64,000 bases of DNA. Origin: Anastrepha obliqua (taxonomy: Eukaryota; Arthropoda; Insecta; Diptera; Tephritidae). Positions 22,240 to 33,599 of this stretch are shown one piece after another. Under the pieces are notes generated by a model that saw nothing but the letters and a program-made list of their open reading frames with translations, did no database searches and was not told where the DNA came from. A program made the position numbers and the translations under genes. The stretch is taken from assembly GCF_027943255.1 (NCBI RefSeq), contig NC_072893.1, positions 113,211,784 to 113,275,783 of the forward strand. Reading direction: 5' to 3'. Positions within the stretch are counted from its first letter, which is position 1, and every line of letters starts with the position of its first letter.

Positions 22240-23730
22240 TTACTTTTATAATAAAGACAAGTCGTCGAAAATTATTATAAGCGAATTAAATTACATTACT
22301 AATTGAACCACCCTGTACTTATTGCTGCCATGGAAGGAGATATTACTTTTAAATGAATACCACTCCCCAGAAACAAACAAAAAAACACATTTTGGCTAAA
22401 AAAAATTTATCCAATTTATGGCGTCATCTTTCATCGAAACTTGATTTGGATGAGGAAATCAATAAGTTTGCCTGGAACCACTATTAATGAACTGTCAACT
22501 TCTAGAATACCCTTGAATTGGAGTACAAGTTTTTTGAGAAGGAGAAAGGAATTTGATATGCCAGTCTGATCCAAGATAGAATATGGCGTGGGAAGCCAGA
22601 GGTTTTCTCTGACTCGATGAGGATAAGCAGATTAAAGATTTAGAATTTAAAAGCTATACCTTTAATTTGAAAGCTATACCTTATGCTGCCAAAGACAGTA
22701 GCGTATATATTTGGCTGTAGTGTGGTCAATTTACTGCGCATCTGAAGAGTATGTAGATATCCATTTTACCAACAAAGCCAAAAGTGTTCTAAATTTCTGA
22801 TGTTCAGATTTCAAGAACTTCACGTAAGAGTGATTTCGGACGCCAACTAAGTGGGCTTCCAACAAGAAGCCAGAGTGGGTGCTACATCTCCTTCTGGATC
22901 GTCGTACAGAGCTCTTAGTGGCCACGAATTAAAGTAGGCTTTAATCTCTACCAAGAGTGTGTAAACCTCATTCAAATACATGGCCTAACGACCCACAAGT
23001 TAAATAACTGTCTGTGCTTGTATTATAATATCAAAGGCATCAGTATAAAGGTATCTTACACCACCTTTAAAAAAACTTGTCCCAATTTTCTCAGGTATTC
23101 AGGCCATCTTTTTAGTGTGGGCATCTTTTGCAACCAAACTGAAACTAGTTAGGTAATGCATTACTATATTGAAGCAAGTCAACGGCTTTCGATGAACCTG
23201 ATTTTTATCCCTAGCCATTGAAATATGCCTGTGAATGCATGCCGATAATGGGTTGGTCTAAAAGCGCTGCTTTTATATCTATAGCGATACAAACAACAAA
23301 CTTTTTTTCAAAGCATAAAAAAAAATTAAAAAAATTTTATTTTTATAATTTTTTTGTTGTAAAAATCAAATTTTTTCTTTTAATTTAATTATTTTATATT
23401 TATATATTATTAATTTTTAAAAAACTTTATTTATAAATATATCTATAAATAAATCCATCATGATTTTTTTCACGGTACAGTCAGCAGGCACTTCAAACTC
23501 ACTTCTATTGAAACTAAAATAATTTTGAAAAATTTCAAAGTTTTCAACGAAACCCAGATTTTTCAAAGCAGCTAAGAATTTTTTTATTTTTTCTCTTTAT
23601 ATAAAACTTTCTAATTGCATAACCGTTTGGTTAATTTTAAAAATATATACCTTGTTTTACTCAAAATAAAACATTCTTCTCAGAAAAGCACTAAAATGTA
23701 AATGAATCCTAAGAAAATTACAGAAAAAAA
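22240..23730. other. Intergenic DNA without a supported gene
   Basis: No recognisable domain in the 64-codon minus-strand ORF at 22731-22925. Very AT-rich around 23300-23460. Confidence 0.4.
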
Positions 23731-23734
23731 GCTA

Positions 23735-24434
23735 TTAAGAAGGGGCGGGGGCAAGTGTTTGCACTTTCAAAAAATCGATTTTTTTGATCTTAACTTATTG
23801 TTTAACATTTCAAGAATATATTCCCAAAATTTTAAGCCGATCTGAGCAAAACTTTTGGAGTTATTGTCCAATTAGTCTCGCGTCTTAGCTCTGACAGGTG
23901 CGAGCGCTCGGGAAGGCAGCGCGGCTGACAAGTAGGTAAACGCGTTTTTCTCAAAATTACTTTTTGAAAGTCAGTGATCACTGCCATTTACAAACTACTT
24001 GACCGATTTATTCCAAACTTGGCACACATTTTCTTCATATAAAATGCCTCCCTCCAACGTTTAGTCTACAAATGGCGGAAATTTTCGTTGAAAATAAAAG
24101 TTTTCACTTCAGACCGCCGTCGACAATTTTTAAACGAAGGAAAAAATATGCGGACAACGTTGGGGTGAAGATTTAATGATACTTTGACTAAATTTGAATT
24201 GGTTTTGGTTTCAGATAATTTCCGACCGAGATACAGTGATCACTGCAAAATGTTTTTTTTTTTCAAGACGTTCCCGGACATGTCCTATCATCGGCTTATT
24301 TTTATGTATTTCCGCATTACAGAGTATAGTTAAAAGTATGCTTAATAATGCACAAAAGATTTTAATAAATTTGCTCAATCCATATTTAAGAAAAAAATTC
24401 GCAAAAATAGTGTTTTTTCCGATGAAACCCTTAA
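23735..24434 (+). mobile_element. TTAA-flanked non-autonomous element, diverged
   Basis: Starts TTAAGAAGGGGCGGGGG and contains AAACGCGTTTTTCTC, as in the copy at 30568-31296, at a similar distance from the left end. The right end (AAGAAAAAAATTCGCAAAAA then ACCCTTAA) also lines up with that copy. Length 700 bp against 729. No transposase. Its right TTAA appears shared with the next element. Confidence 0.5.
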
Positions 24435-25080
24435 GGGGGGCGGGGGGGGGGCCCTTAAAGTTGACAATAAAAAAAAAAATTGCCTAAATTTCAGACTGAT
24501 TGCGAATTTGTGCCAAATATTCAAACTATTTCTATTATTCAAGGGCCGCTATTGATTAAAAATTCTTCTTCCCAAAGATGTATTAAAAATTAAAACTGCT
24601 ACTTTCAAGGAGCTAAGGGTTCTTTTTTAGGTGTAGATCAGATCACTAGTCAATTGTTTTTTTCTTGTCTTGGAAAATTCTTAAACACCTTTTCCAGCAT
24701 TACTCGATCAGTTGGACGTCCTACGCCTAGGTCACTTAAAAAGTAAGTAAGATAAGTAAGAAAGTAATTTTTTTTTTAATTTTTTAGCACTGTGTTATTT
24801 ATAATAATTTTTTTTAAATCTGAAAAAAAATTCTTTACGATTTTTTATACCAACACGCGAGTTTTAAAAAAAACATTTTTTTCTTATTAAACCTCCAAAA
24901 ATTCCACAATTTTGGATTTCTTCCGTTTTTGTTTTTTGTTCATCAAGAAGAAAAAAAAGATAAATTAGAATTCCGGGCCTTTTTTAGTTTCAAATAAGAA
25001 TTGCCAGCTGCATCTTGCACTTAACTGGGAAACTCCAACAATGCAGTGTTTTTTTTCTGAACTACTGCGTCGGTAATAGG
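24431..25080 (-). mobile_element. Second TTAA-type element, inverted relative to 36.6-37.7 kb copy
   Basis: Begins TTAAGGGGGGCGGGGGGGGG. The part at about 24840-25080 is the inverted counterpart of 37140-37380: AACTGGGAAACTCCAACAATG here against a GCTGGAGTTTCCAACTGG stretch there, with TTTTTGGAGGTTT-type words on the outer side. The far end could not be placed. Confidence 0.45.
24435..24451 (+). other. G-tract of 16 G in 17 bases
   Basis: Six G, one C and ten G in a row, followed by CCCTTAA. It is the most G-rich run of the window and a plausible G-quadruplex former. It is also a hard place for assembly, so the exact length may be wrong. Confidence 0.8.
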
Positions 25081-25084
25081 TTGA

Positions 25085-26090
25085 CCGCTGCTGTAAAGTA
25101 CTTTAGTTGCTTGTGTTGCTTATATTACGCGAGCGTGCATGAAAGTGCAGTTAACTTTTTTATTGATTTTTTTTTTCTCTAAACCAGATATTTATTGCAT
25201 TTCTCACAACCTCTTTTCTCCCATATGATTCGTCTATCATTTGTATGCGCTTATCAGCATCAGCATCAGCGCAATCAACATCAAAAATTTCTCTGTGAAA
25301 CAATAAAAATGCACTTAAACTACTGCTTGGTTTCAAATGTAAAAATGTGGTCCAATAATTTTTATGAGCTTAGTAAATTTCAACAGCCCATTAGCCAGCT
25401 ATATTTAGCTCAGTATATTTATCGGCTGCATCAATTTATGAAAATATTGTTTTTAGATTTTTTTTCCTTTTCGGGAGCAGCCAACTTTCATATTGATTTA
25501 AAATGCAGAAATGTCGCTCAATAATTTTAATCAAGCCATCAGCTATTTTTAGTGAGCATTATTTTTAGGCATTGCCTCCATAGAGAGTGCATAGTAATAC
25601 GTAGATATTTGTGAAAACATATAAAAATAATATTTGAAAATTTTTACGGCCTCATAATTTTTCAATAACTACACAATTCAAAGCTAAAAAGTGTAATGAA
25701 AAAAATTAAAATTAATAAAAACTATAAAGTGTGTACATGCCACATAAAATTAATTCACACTCAACTCAAAAGCGCATGCCAAGCCAATCCAGCCGAATGA
25801 ACGCCCAAAGCGGTTTTCAAGTGACTTGACCCTCATTAATATGCTTCAAGAAAGCATGAAAGCGATATGCGTACCAACGAAATCAATAAATAAATATTCA
25901 ATGTGAGAGATATTTGTATAAAATATAACTGAAAAAATTTGCCTACTAAGTGAATTGAAAGCGCACACCAGACAACAGTCCAATCAACCAATTCGTATAC
26001 GCACCGCTGGTTTGAGAAACATACTCGTACATACATACATATATTCATGCATATATATATATATATTTTTTTTTACACATACTCACATAC
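25085..26090. other. Intergenic DNA without a supported gene
   Basis: ORFs of 70-109 codons show no domain. A (TA)n stretch lies at about 26050-26068. Confidence 0.4.
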
Positions 26091-26094
26091 ACAG

Positions 26095-26590
26095 CCTTCT
26101 ACTGCGCCCAGTTCGCGAGCAGAGGAAGATCAGTTGGGGAGCGCACGCAGCAGCCACGCATACTTTGGTGATTAACTTGCGATAATTTATTTAAATTCAT
26201 TTCTTTTATTCACATTGGTATATTTTCACTTTCGTTGTAAATGAAATCGAAATCAACAGCAACAGCAATAGCAACAACTCACACTGGTCGGCTTTAACAG
26301 CCGCGACAACAATCAGCCGACAGATCAAGCAAGTGACCGCCCGGCCAACGAGTCATCAGCAGGCACAGACAGGCCTGCAAAGGCATACGCTTGGCGATCG
26401 GTCAACGCTGGCCGGTCAATAGTGGCATGCTGGCTGACTGACTACCTGACTACCTGCCTGCTTGCCTGACTGACCGGCTCGCTTGCCGGCTGGCCACGCT
26501 GAGGCGGCATCATTCATTGCAGTCGCCGCAACTATAACAGTTGAAAACGAAAGTGAAAATCAAAGTAAACATCAGCAATAAACACACAGC
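26095..26590 (+). promoter_or_regulatory. Promoter- or 5' leader-like GC-rich stretch
   Basis: Marked rise in GC with repeated CTGACTGACTACCTGAC-type words at about 26430-26475. TCAGTT at 26129-26134 and TCATTC near 26512 resemble fly initiator sequences. AACGAAAGTGAAAATCAAAG at about 26546 is typical of fly 5' untranslated leaders. No coding exon follows within the window. This is an inference from texture, not a mapped promoter. Confidence 0.25.
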
Positions 26591-26594
26591 GCTA

Positions 26595-27650
26595 CATATG
26601 TGTGTATGTATGTATGTGTGTATATATGCATATGTATTTTTTAATCGAAAACAAACCGCGAAGCGATAATTTTCCTACACCGCCGATTTGGAGGAGGGTT
26701 CAATTTCGTCGACTTCTGGCAAATCTTACTAAATTTTTGTTGTTGTTGCAGTTACATTTTTGTAGCCCGATCATAGCAGCGTATCATTAGCGATTTTTAC
26801 AACAACAAAATATACATATGTTTTACGTGCAAGCTTTTATGAGCGTAGGCTGTGCAAAATATAATTTCGGCCAGTATTGAACCCGGTGAAGGGTTAAGCG
26901 TTTCCACTTAGCTGTGGCGATTTCTTGTGGTTAAGCAAAATATTTGCAAAATTATAGAGTGAAATAATTTTCCATCAAAATAATTGTAGTGTGTGCATGT
27001 GGTTTGGGCATGTGTTGGTGATAAAGTTTAAATTGGTGCCATAAGTGAAGGGTGAATGCACTGCAATTAGCCGTACACACTCTGAACGTATGTATGTGTG
27101 CAGGCATGTATGTATAAAATAGAAAAGCCGCTTGGGAAAGTGATAACCTTGACTTTGAAATATTTTATAAAATTAGATGTTCACTCACACACATATAAAT
27201 TCACGATAATATGCTATAAGTCACTAAAGAGGTCATTCCAACATGACCAGAACCGCAGTAGATACACTGTTTGCACTGTGCATAATAACATATCTGAATG
27301 CTTCCATTTCTCTAAGTTTATTTAATATGCAGACTACTGAAATATTTTAAAGCCGTATTAACCTGTCTGATTCTGATTTGGTGCCGCAGAAGCTGCGTCT
27401 AATGCGACAGCACTTTTTAACCATTGCACATTGCCACATTAGTCCAGCTTCTTGAGTTCAGATCCCTCTTACTTTTGCATTAAATCTACTGCTCGAAAGT
27501 AGCTGGATACCTCGCTCTGAGAATAACTGCCCCGAAGTCAGTGAGAAACCCTAAACTTTTCGCTGATAGATGCAGAAAGAGAGGATATCGTATAGAAAAA
27601 TCGTCGAGTGACTGAAATAGATTTAGTAGACATAGGACAGCAATAAATTC
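26595..27650. other. Intergenic DNA without a supported gene
   Basis: TATG/TGTG simple sequence at 26597-26640. Short ORFs without domains. Confidence 0.4.
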
Positions 27651-27659
27651 TGAATATTA

Positions 27660-28080
27660 ATATTACATTTTAGACCAGCTGAAGGAATAATTTGTGAAAA
27701 AGACCCACTTTGGAAAAGAAAAAAAATATTTTCATTAGGACAATGCATCGTATCACAAGAGCATTTTGACAATGCCTAAAATCCATGAATTAAAGTTCGA
27801 ATTGTTGGAGCCTCCATCATAATCACCAGATTTGACCCCTAGCGACTTCCATCTGTGGCCACACCTAAAAAAATGCATGCGTGAAAAGCGTTTTTCATCA
27901 TAACAGCTGTTGAAGCGTATTTTGCAGCCCGACCAGATTCTCACTTCAGGGATGGAATTCATGAATTGGAATCTCCAATGAGATGTATTGATGTTCAGAG
28001 AGATTATATTGAATAATGAAGTATATTTCCAATTATGAAATAGTAATTTTCGTATCGAACCCAAAACTTATTGCACAACC
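27660..28080 (+). pseudogene. Mariner transposase C-terminal remnant
   Basis: From about 27740 the frames read DNASYHK (second catalytic Asp), IHELKFELLEPPS, a stop where Tyr is expected, then SPDLTPSDFHLWPHLKK with the third Asp, and MREKRFSS. This is the standard mariner order with 34 residues between the two Asp residues approximately kept. The 3' side ends with ACTTATTGCACAACCTT near 28060-28077, which resembles a mariner terminal inverted repeat. The 5' half is missing. Confidence 0.75.
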
Positions 28081-28339
28081 TTGTATTTAAAAATTGACGA
28101 TCCGAAACAAGATTTCCAAAATCGAGTTAAATAAGTTGTTTGAAGTGCACTTTTCGGAAACGCAAAGCGGTCTATAGAGTCCGAGGTGAATTTTTTGGAA
28201 TAAAATAAATCAACTTTATTAACATTTTGTTAATTTTATTTCATTTTGCACCAGACCGGAAACAGACTTTGTAGGCAAGTGATTATAGTGCCTTGATTTT
28301 TTAAATATTTTTTACAGATCTTACAAGTAAAAGTAAGTA

Positions 28340-29600
28340 ACGGGTGGTTTTTTAGCTATTATCTTTTGTTATCATTTTGTTTAAACAGCTTACGCACGTT
28401 TCGTGTTTGGTCAAACATCTTCAGTTTGGTCTATAATTTAACCATGAATCGTCTTACAAACGAACAACGCTTGCAAATCATTGAATTTTATTATAAAAAT
28501 GCGTGTTCTGTTAAGAAAGTTTATGGCGCGTTCTTCCATTTTATGGTCAGTTTAATCGACCCACTGAAGCGGCTATTCGAGCTATTGTGACTAAATTTAG
28601 AACCAGATTTACATTATTGGACATCAAACCACCAACACGCTTACGTAGAGTGCGAACTGAAGAAAATATCGCAGCTGTATCGGCCAGTGTTAATGGTGAC
28701 CATCAATTATCGATTCGTCGCCGTTCGCAGCAATTGGGCCTCTGTTACTCAACAACGTGGGAAATTTTGCGAAAGGATTTATGTAGGTGTGAAGCCTTTC
28801 AAAATACAGCTGGTGCAAGAATTGACGCCGAACGACCTACCGCAATGCAGAATTTTTGGTGAATGGGCGCTTGGAATGTTGGCCGAAGGAAGATCCACTT
28901 TTTTATGAAAAAAATGTGTTCAGCGACGAAGCTCATTTTTGGATCAATGGGTACGTAAATAAGCAGAATTGTCGATTTTGGAGTGAAGATCAGCCAGAAG
29001 AATTGCAAGAGCTACCAATGTATCCAGAAAAGGTTACAGTTTGATGCGATTTATGGGCTGGAGGTATCAATGGACCGTACTTCTTCAAAGATGCTGCGAA
29101 TCGTAACGTAACTGTGAATGGTGAGCGCTACCGTTAAATGATATCCAACTTTTTTTTGACGGTGCCACATGTCACACAGCATGCGTAATAATGGACTTGT
29201 TGAGAGGCGAGTTCGGTGAACATTTTATTTCGCGTTCGGGATCTGTCTGTCAATTGGCCACCTAGATCGTGCGATATAACGCCTTTAGATAATTTTTTGT
29301 GGGTCTATGTTAAAGCTCATGACTATTCAGACAAGCCTGCTTCAATTAATGCATTGGAAGACAATATTAAAGCATTTTATATGTAAGATACCGGCCGAAA
29401 CATTGGAAAGAGTATGCCAAAATTGGACTAAGCGGATGGACCATTTGAAGCGCAGTCGCGGTCAACATTTGCATGAAATAATCTTCAAATATTAAATTAT
29501 ATGGACTGTACTATCGATTTAAATAAAAATTTCATGCATTTTTCTGAGTTTTATGTGTGTTTTTTGAAAAACTTTCCTATAGCTCTTAAAAATCACCCTT
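28340..29600 (+). mobile_element. Tc1/mariner-superfamily (IS630-like) element, 1,261 bp, TA-flanked
   Basis: Ends ACGGGTGGTTTTTTAGCT (left) and AAGGGTGATTTTTAAGAGCT (rc of right) are inverted, with TA at 28338-28339 and 29601-29602. Inside is a transposase with many frameshifts. A related, more diverged copy lies at 41440-41830. The family is one I recall as abundant in insects and is neither classical mariner nor Tc1 by its catalytic boxes. Confidence 0.8.
28444..29495 (+). pseudogene. IS630/Tc1-mariner-like transposase, decayed
   Basis: ATG at 28444 begins MNRLTNEQRLQIIEFYYKNA, an N-terminal helix-turn-helix. After a frameshift near 28530 the second DNA-binding part appears (TRLRRVRTEENIAAVSASVN, LSIRRRSQQLGL). 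The first catalytic Asp is in VFSDEAHFWINGYVNKQ near 28920-28970. A deletion near 29147 removes the residues before DGATCHTA, leaving the second Asp (29159 on) but not its QQ prefix. Later frames give GEHFISRSG and the C-terminus CQNWTKRMDHLKRSRG up to 29495. Multiple frameshifts and stops show it is dead. Confidence 0.8.
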
Positions 29601-29604
29601 TATA

Positions 29605-30500
29605 TATAAGTGAACATAACTTTACTCTTGTTTTAATTTTGCATGCATTTGAACTGATGATCCGAAGGCATCAATCGCGTCTTCAAGCTTCGAAAAACGT
29701 GGACTTTGCAGTTTATTTTTTTCTGCTGGTATAATAAGTAATCTTTGGCTCCAAAATTACGACCGTTGATTCATCAGTTCGATGTTTTCATGTTCAAAAA
29801 CTCATTTATTGGAGCTGATGTGTCAGAGCTTGAATTGTTGTTATGGAAATCATTCCGCAAAAAAAAACATATCATGCCATTTTGAATTTTTAACCACTAA
29901 CCACAGATTTGTATTTAGTTCGTTGAGAAACCTTGATCAATTAAAAAACATTTTTTTATATTTTTAACATTTGCGTGGCAGTTAAAGGGTTAATGAAATT
30001 TATACGATAACTATCTTTCTTTGCTTTTCACATTTATGTATTTTCCTTTTTTAATTTGCTTACAAATTAGTTCCACACAGTTTATTCACACATTCACACA
30101 TGGGCAACTTTACATTTCAATTCTTATCTCTACTAAACATTTCTAAGCAGACAAGTAAAATCTTTGTTGAAACGCTAAATGATGTTGCAGATAAGCGCTC
30201 TTTCTGTTTTCTCCTTTATTTGTTTTCATTGTTGTATTTACGTAAATATTTTGTTGATTTTCTTAACTTTATACGACCTATGGCCGTTAAACAACCTTGA
30301 AGTAATTTTATCTCAGAGATAAGCAGAGAAATCTTTTTGCGAATTCGCTAAAATATTATACAGATAATTCGAGCTGCAGTCCAATTCTTCTAAAGCCTCT
30401 CTCAGAAGCTCTTATAGAGACAGTTTTGGTGGAGACACAAATAGGTCTCTAATGGGCTCTAATTTTCTTTTCTGAGACGGTATGGTTTTAGCTCGCTTTC
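29605..30500. other. Intergenic DNA without a supported gene
   Basis: Short AT-rich ORFs only (60-77 codons). No domain or repeat identified. Confidence 0.4.
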
Positions 30501-30519
30501 TCGGTTGGTGGCAACGCTA

Positions 30520-31610
30520 TTGATTTCCAGAAGAAAAGGAGCTGCTAAAGATGGAAATCGTGAGGTATTAAGGGGGGACCCTCATTTATCGGGTCAAAAA
30601 AATCGATTTTTTGGAAATAATTTTAATCTATTCTACAACTATTTAAGAATATACTTTCAAAATTTCAAGTCGATATCTGTATTTTTGAAGGAGTGACAAA
30701 ATTTTTAACAGGACGCGACGGGTGGCCTGATCGCCTGTATCCAAAACTTTAAACGCGTTTTTCTCGAAACATCATTTTTCGATTTTGTGTACACAATTGA
30801 GAACGCTGTATTGAACCAATCAGGCTTTACAATAGCTCATTTTAAAGATAATTAAATTGTTTTCAATGTGACATTAAGTGTTTTTTTTTTAAAAAAGATT
30901 TTCATATTTTTTTGTAATTTTAAAGTCAATTTTTATGCATGAAAAATCACTTTTAACATAAAACTGGGTAAAAAATATCAATTTCGACATTTTTTTTTTA
31001 AATCAAAATGTCACATCGAAGGTATTATCCTAAAGTTTTAAAAAAAATTTGGTTTTTTTATTTCAGAAAAAAATTCAGAGCGCTAGAATGTACACAGATA
31101 GAATGAGGTGCCATGGACGAGGTGTATATTTCCATACTTAAAATGTTTTTTTTCTTCTCCGAAAATTTTTGTAGACAGTCAAGACATTTATTAAAGTACT
31201 TTATGAATTTCAAAACGTTTGAAGTTATTTTACCTGAGAAAAAAATTCCCAAAAATGATGCATTTTTCGACCGTCTAAATGAGGGTCCCCCCTTAATCTG
31301 TTTGGACGGATAAACAGCTATACAGGCCTACTCGGATGCAAGAGTGACCATGAAAATTGTGCGCGAGCTCATATACAGACAGAGTGACCTTGGTAGGTGC
31401 TACAATGCTAAAAACAGCTATGTGAGCGCCCGACCAGATGTAAAGATCAACAGAAAAACTGGTGTACTTGCTAGAGCTAGTTTGATGGAGAATGTCTCTG
31501 ATCCCCAACCGGCTGTGGGTTGCAGCTCAGCTACGCACAAAATTGTAATCAACCGACTTTTGTCAAAGAAATACTATTACTACTGGTCGAGTCCTAATAC
31601 CTGATGGGGT
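30520..31610 (+). pseudogene. LINE RNase H domain, interrupted by a MITE
   Basis: Before the MITE the frame reads RKGAAKDGNREV. After it, one TTAA copy being removed, the same frame continues LICLDG, a stop, TAIQAYSDARVTMKIVRE. This matches the AIxEAA...ILICSDSQAAI core of the RNase H domain in R1/LOA/Jockey-type LINEs; the catalytic Asp-Ser is altered. Further on (about 31430-31600) come VKINRKTGVLARASLMENV and PAVGCSSATHKIVINRLL, the GN-AD-LA region in degraded form. The host LINE is therefore older than the MITE. Its polarity is plus. No other part of this LINE is recognised nearby. Confidence 0.65.
30568..31296 (+). mobile_element. TTAA-flanked MITE with perfect 17-bp inverted ends
   Basis: TTAA at 30568-30571 and 31293-31296 flank a 721-bp element. 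The ends GGGGGGACCCTCATTTA are perfectly inverted over 17 bp. TTAA duplication is the hallmark of piggyBac-type insertion, so a piggyBac-mobilised MITE is the best guess, although these ends do not match piggyBac termini that I know. The interior has no transposase. It shares AAACGCGTTTTTCTC with the copy at 23735. Confidence 0.85.
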
Positions 31611-31960
31611 CTAAAATGTTCCAACATTATTTACGGACTGTTGTTGATAGAATCATGGCATTAATTCACCCGAAGGAGCACTTCAACAGTTTTAGGGTAA
31701 AATATGAGGCTTTGGTGAAATGTGACTTGGAGTTGATGAGACTGTATTCCATTACATCTGAGAATGTCCAGTTTTTCGGACGAATAAGGTATGTGTAGGA
31801 GTACTCCCGTAGGGCGATGTTCATGGATGTAGCTCGCAAAGAGCTCAACCTTAAGGAACATTCAAAGACTTATTAAAGCAAGGTACCACCAGGGAATCGG
31901 TTGATCTTCAGAAGATTTGGGAGCCTTAAGAGTAGCGCTTGGTCAACGAAGTAAATAACT
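31604..31960 (+). other. Coding-like relic of unknown identity
   Basis: A frame from 31604 reads MGSKMFQHYLRTVVDRIMAL and continues HPKEHFNSFRVKYEALVKCD to a stop at about 31798, with further open stretches after it. Composition is more protein-like than the surrounding ORFs. I do not recognise the family. It may be a further part of the LINE just upstream or a separate relic. Confidence 0.3.
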
Positions 31961-31964
31961 GGTG

Positions 31965-32595
31965 AAGTAAATCACAGCTTAGTTGACAAGAGCTAGGCAC
32001 TTTGCCAGGATACAAGGACGAGTGGCTAAGTGTACGCGGCTGTGAGTGGCTCTTAAATAAATTATTTTCTTTTCTGGGTAATAAATTGAACTTTTTTTTT
32101 AATCCAGTCTGTGGGAAAATCGGTTATATGAACTGGGAAAGGGGACCAAATGTATTGCTGAAGTCATTCCTTCTAAAATTAATACACAATTTTTTTTTGT
32201 ATAGCTCCGGAAGGCGTTGAATTTTTAGGATTTTTTTGCATGGAATTATTTGCATAAATATTTCATATTTCAAAATCGAAAAACAAAAAATGTCTTGATG
32301 CTACGCCCTAAATTTATTTCAAGGCAAAAAAATTAAAAAAATTAAATTATTTATTTAATATTTACCCGTGCCTCCAACGCTTTGAAAACCTCTTTGAATT
32401 CCCATTTAAAAATTAATTTTCCATAAATTTGTTACAAAATGTTTGCCGAACGAAATAATTTAAATACCTCTTTTAATTTCTCTTCACAAATGTCCCAAAA
32501 ATTATACAAACACCAATAATTTTTTCTTTTTTAATCAATTTTTTTTTAATTTTCGGAAGCTTTCGGGGTCCCTATAAAAAATAGCGAACATTTTA
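31965..32595. other. Intergenic AT-rich DNA
   Basis: No gene or recognised repeat seen; a 72-codon ORF at 32002-32220 has no domain. Confidence 0.4.
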
Positions 32596-32600
32596 TTTTA

Positions 32601-32840
32601 TCTATATATATAAAAAGAAGTTACATTTCCTTGGTAATCTTATAACTCAAGAACCGCCGAACCAATTGACACACAAATTTTAGAGTTCTTTTCTATCTTT
32701 GAGGAGGTGGTTTGTGTGAAGTTTGATTGAAATCGGTGCAGCCGTTCCTGAGTTATGACATTTTATGTGAGTAATGGTTTCCTCTCATACGAAATGCCTG
32801 TATGGGAAAAACAACAACAAATACACAGCCGCTTATGAGC
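32601..32840 (+). mobile_element. Possible Helitron 5' end
   Basis: A|TCTATATATATAAAAAGAAG followed by ACTCAAGAACCGCCGAACCA and GTTTGATTGAAATCGGTGCA is the usual look of insect Helitron 5' ends as I recall them. A matching CTRR end with hairpin was not found, so the right edge is open. Confidence 0.4.
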
Positions 32841-32844
32841 GTTT

Positions 32845-33590
32845 CTGTTGTACTGTTGTGGTTGTAAGTGTATTATGAAAAAGCTTGTGGAGCACGTTTT
32901 TCGTGATCAAAATAAAGAATATTTTATTTAATTATTAAATAAAAAGTAAGTAAACAAAAAATAGCTGTCTCCTTAGGTTTTTGGCCATAGAACAAATTTA
33001 GGGAGTAGCATCAAGAAAAATGTTTATTTTTTTGGTCACTTATTTATTTTTTATTTATTTTTTATTTATTTCATTACTAAAAAAACAAAAACATAAAAAA
33101 CAAATAGGTGTCTCATTTTTTGGGTCATAGAAGAAACTTAGCGATTTAAAAAAAAATATATTTAAAAAAAAAAATTTTTGTTTAAATATATTTTTACCAT
33201 CTCTATGAACAGCTTGCGGAGCACTTGCTTTTGCACAAAAACATTATGACCATTAAAAGTAGTGACAGTATAAAGTAGATAATTTTGCTTAAGATTCAGC
33301 TTACGCCTTCTTAGTTTAGTGGCACCGATAAAAAACGAAATTTATTGTTGTGTAAATCGAGTGAGGCGAATTTTATTTATTTTTACTTTAAAAAGCTGAC
33401 ATGATAATAAAATTATTAGTAAACTCAAACAACGCAGCGCTGGCAGCAGAGGCTTTCGGCTGTGAAGCGAATTTAAATTTGTTCGGCTTTACTACAAATG
33501 GCTGTGGTACCACAATTGCCGGTCCAATGGCCTAAATGAATTGATTTAAAGACCAAGGGCCACTTCTACCTGTCTACCTAATTAGAAGAG
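32845..33590. other. AT-rich intergenic DNA
   Basis: Contains a loose ATTTATTTTTTATTTATTT stretch at about 33040-33075 and two similar blocks (GGTCATAGAAGAAACTTAG and GGCCATAGAACAAATTTAG) 140 bp apart. No gene. Confidence 0.45.
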
Positions 33591-33599
33591 ATTTTAGCA

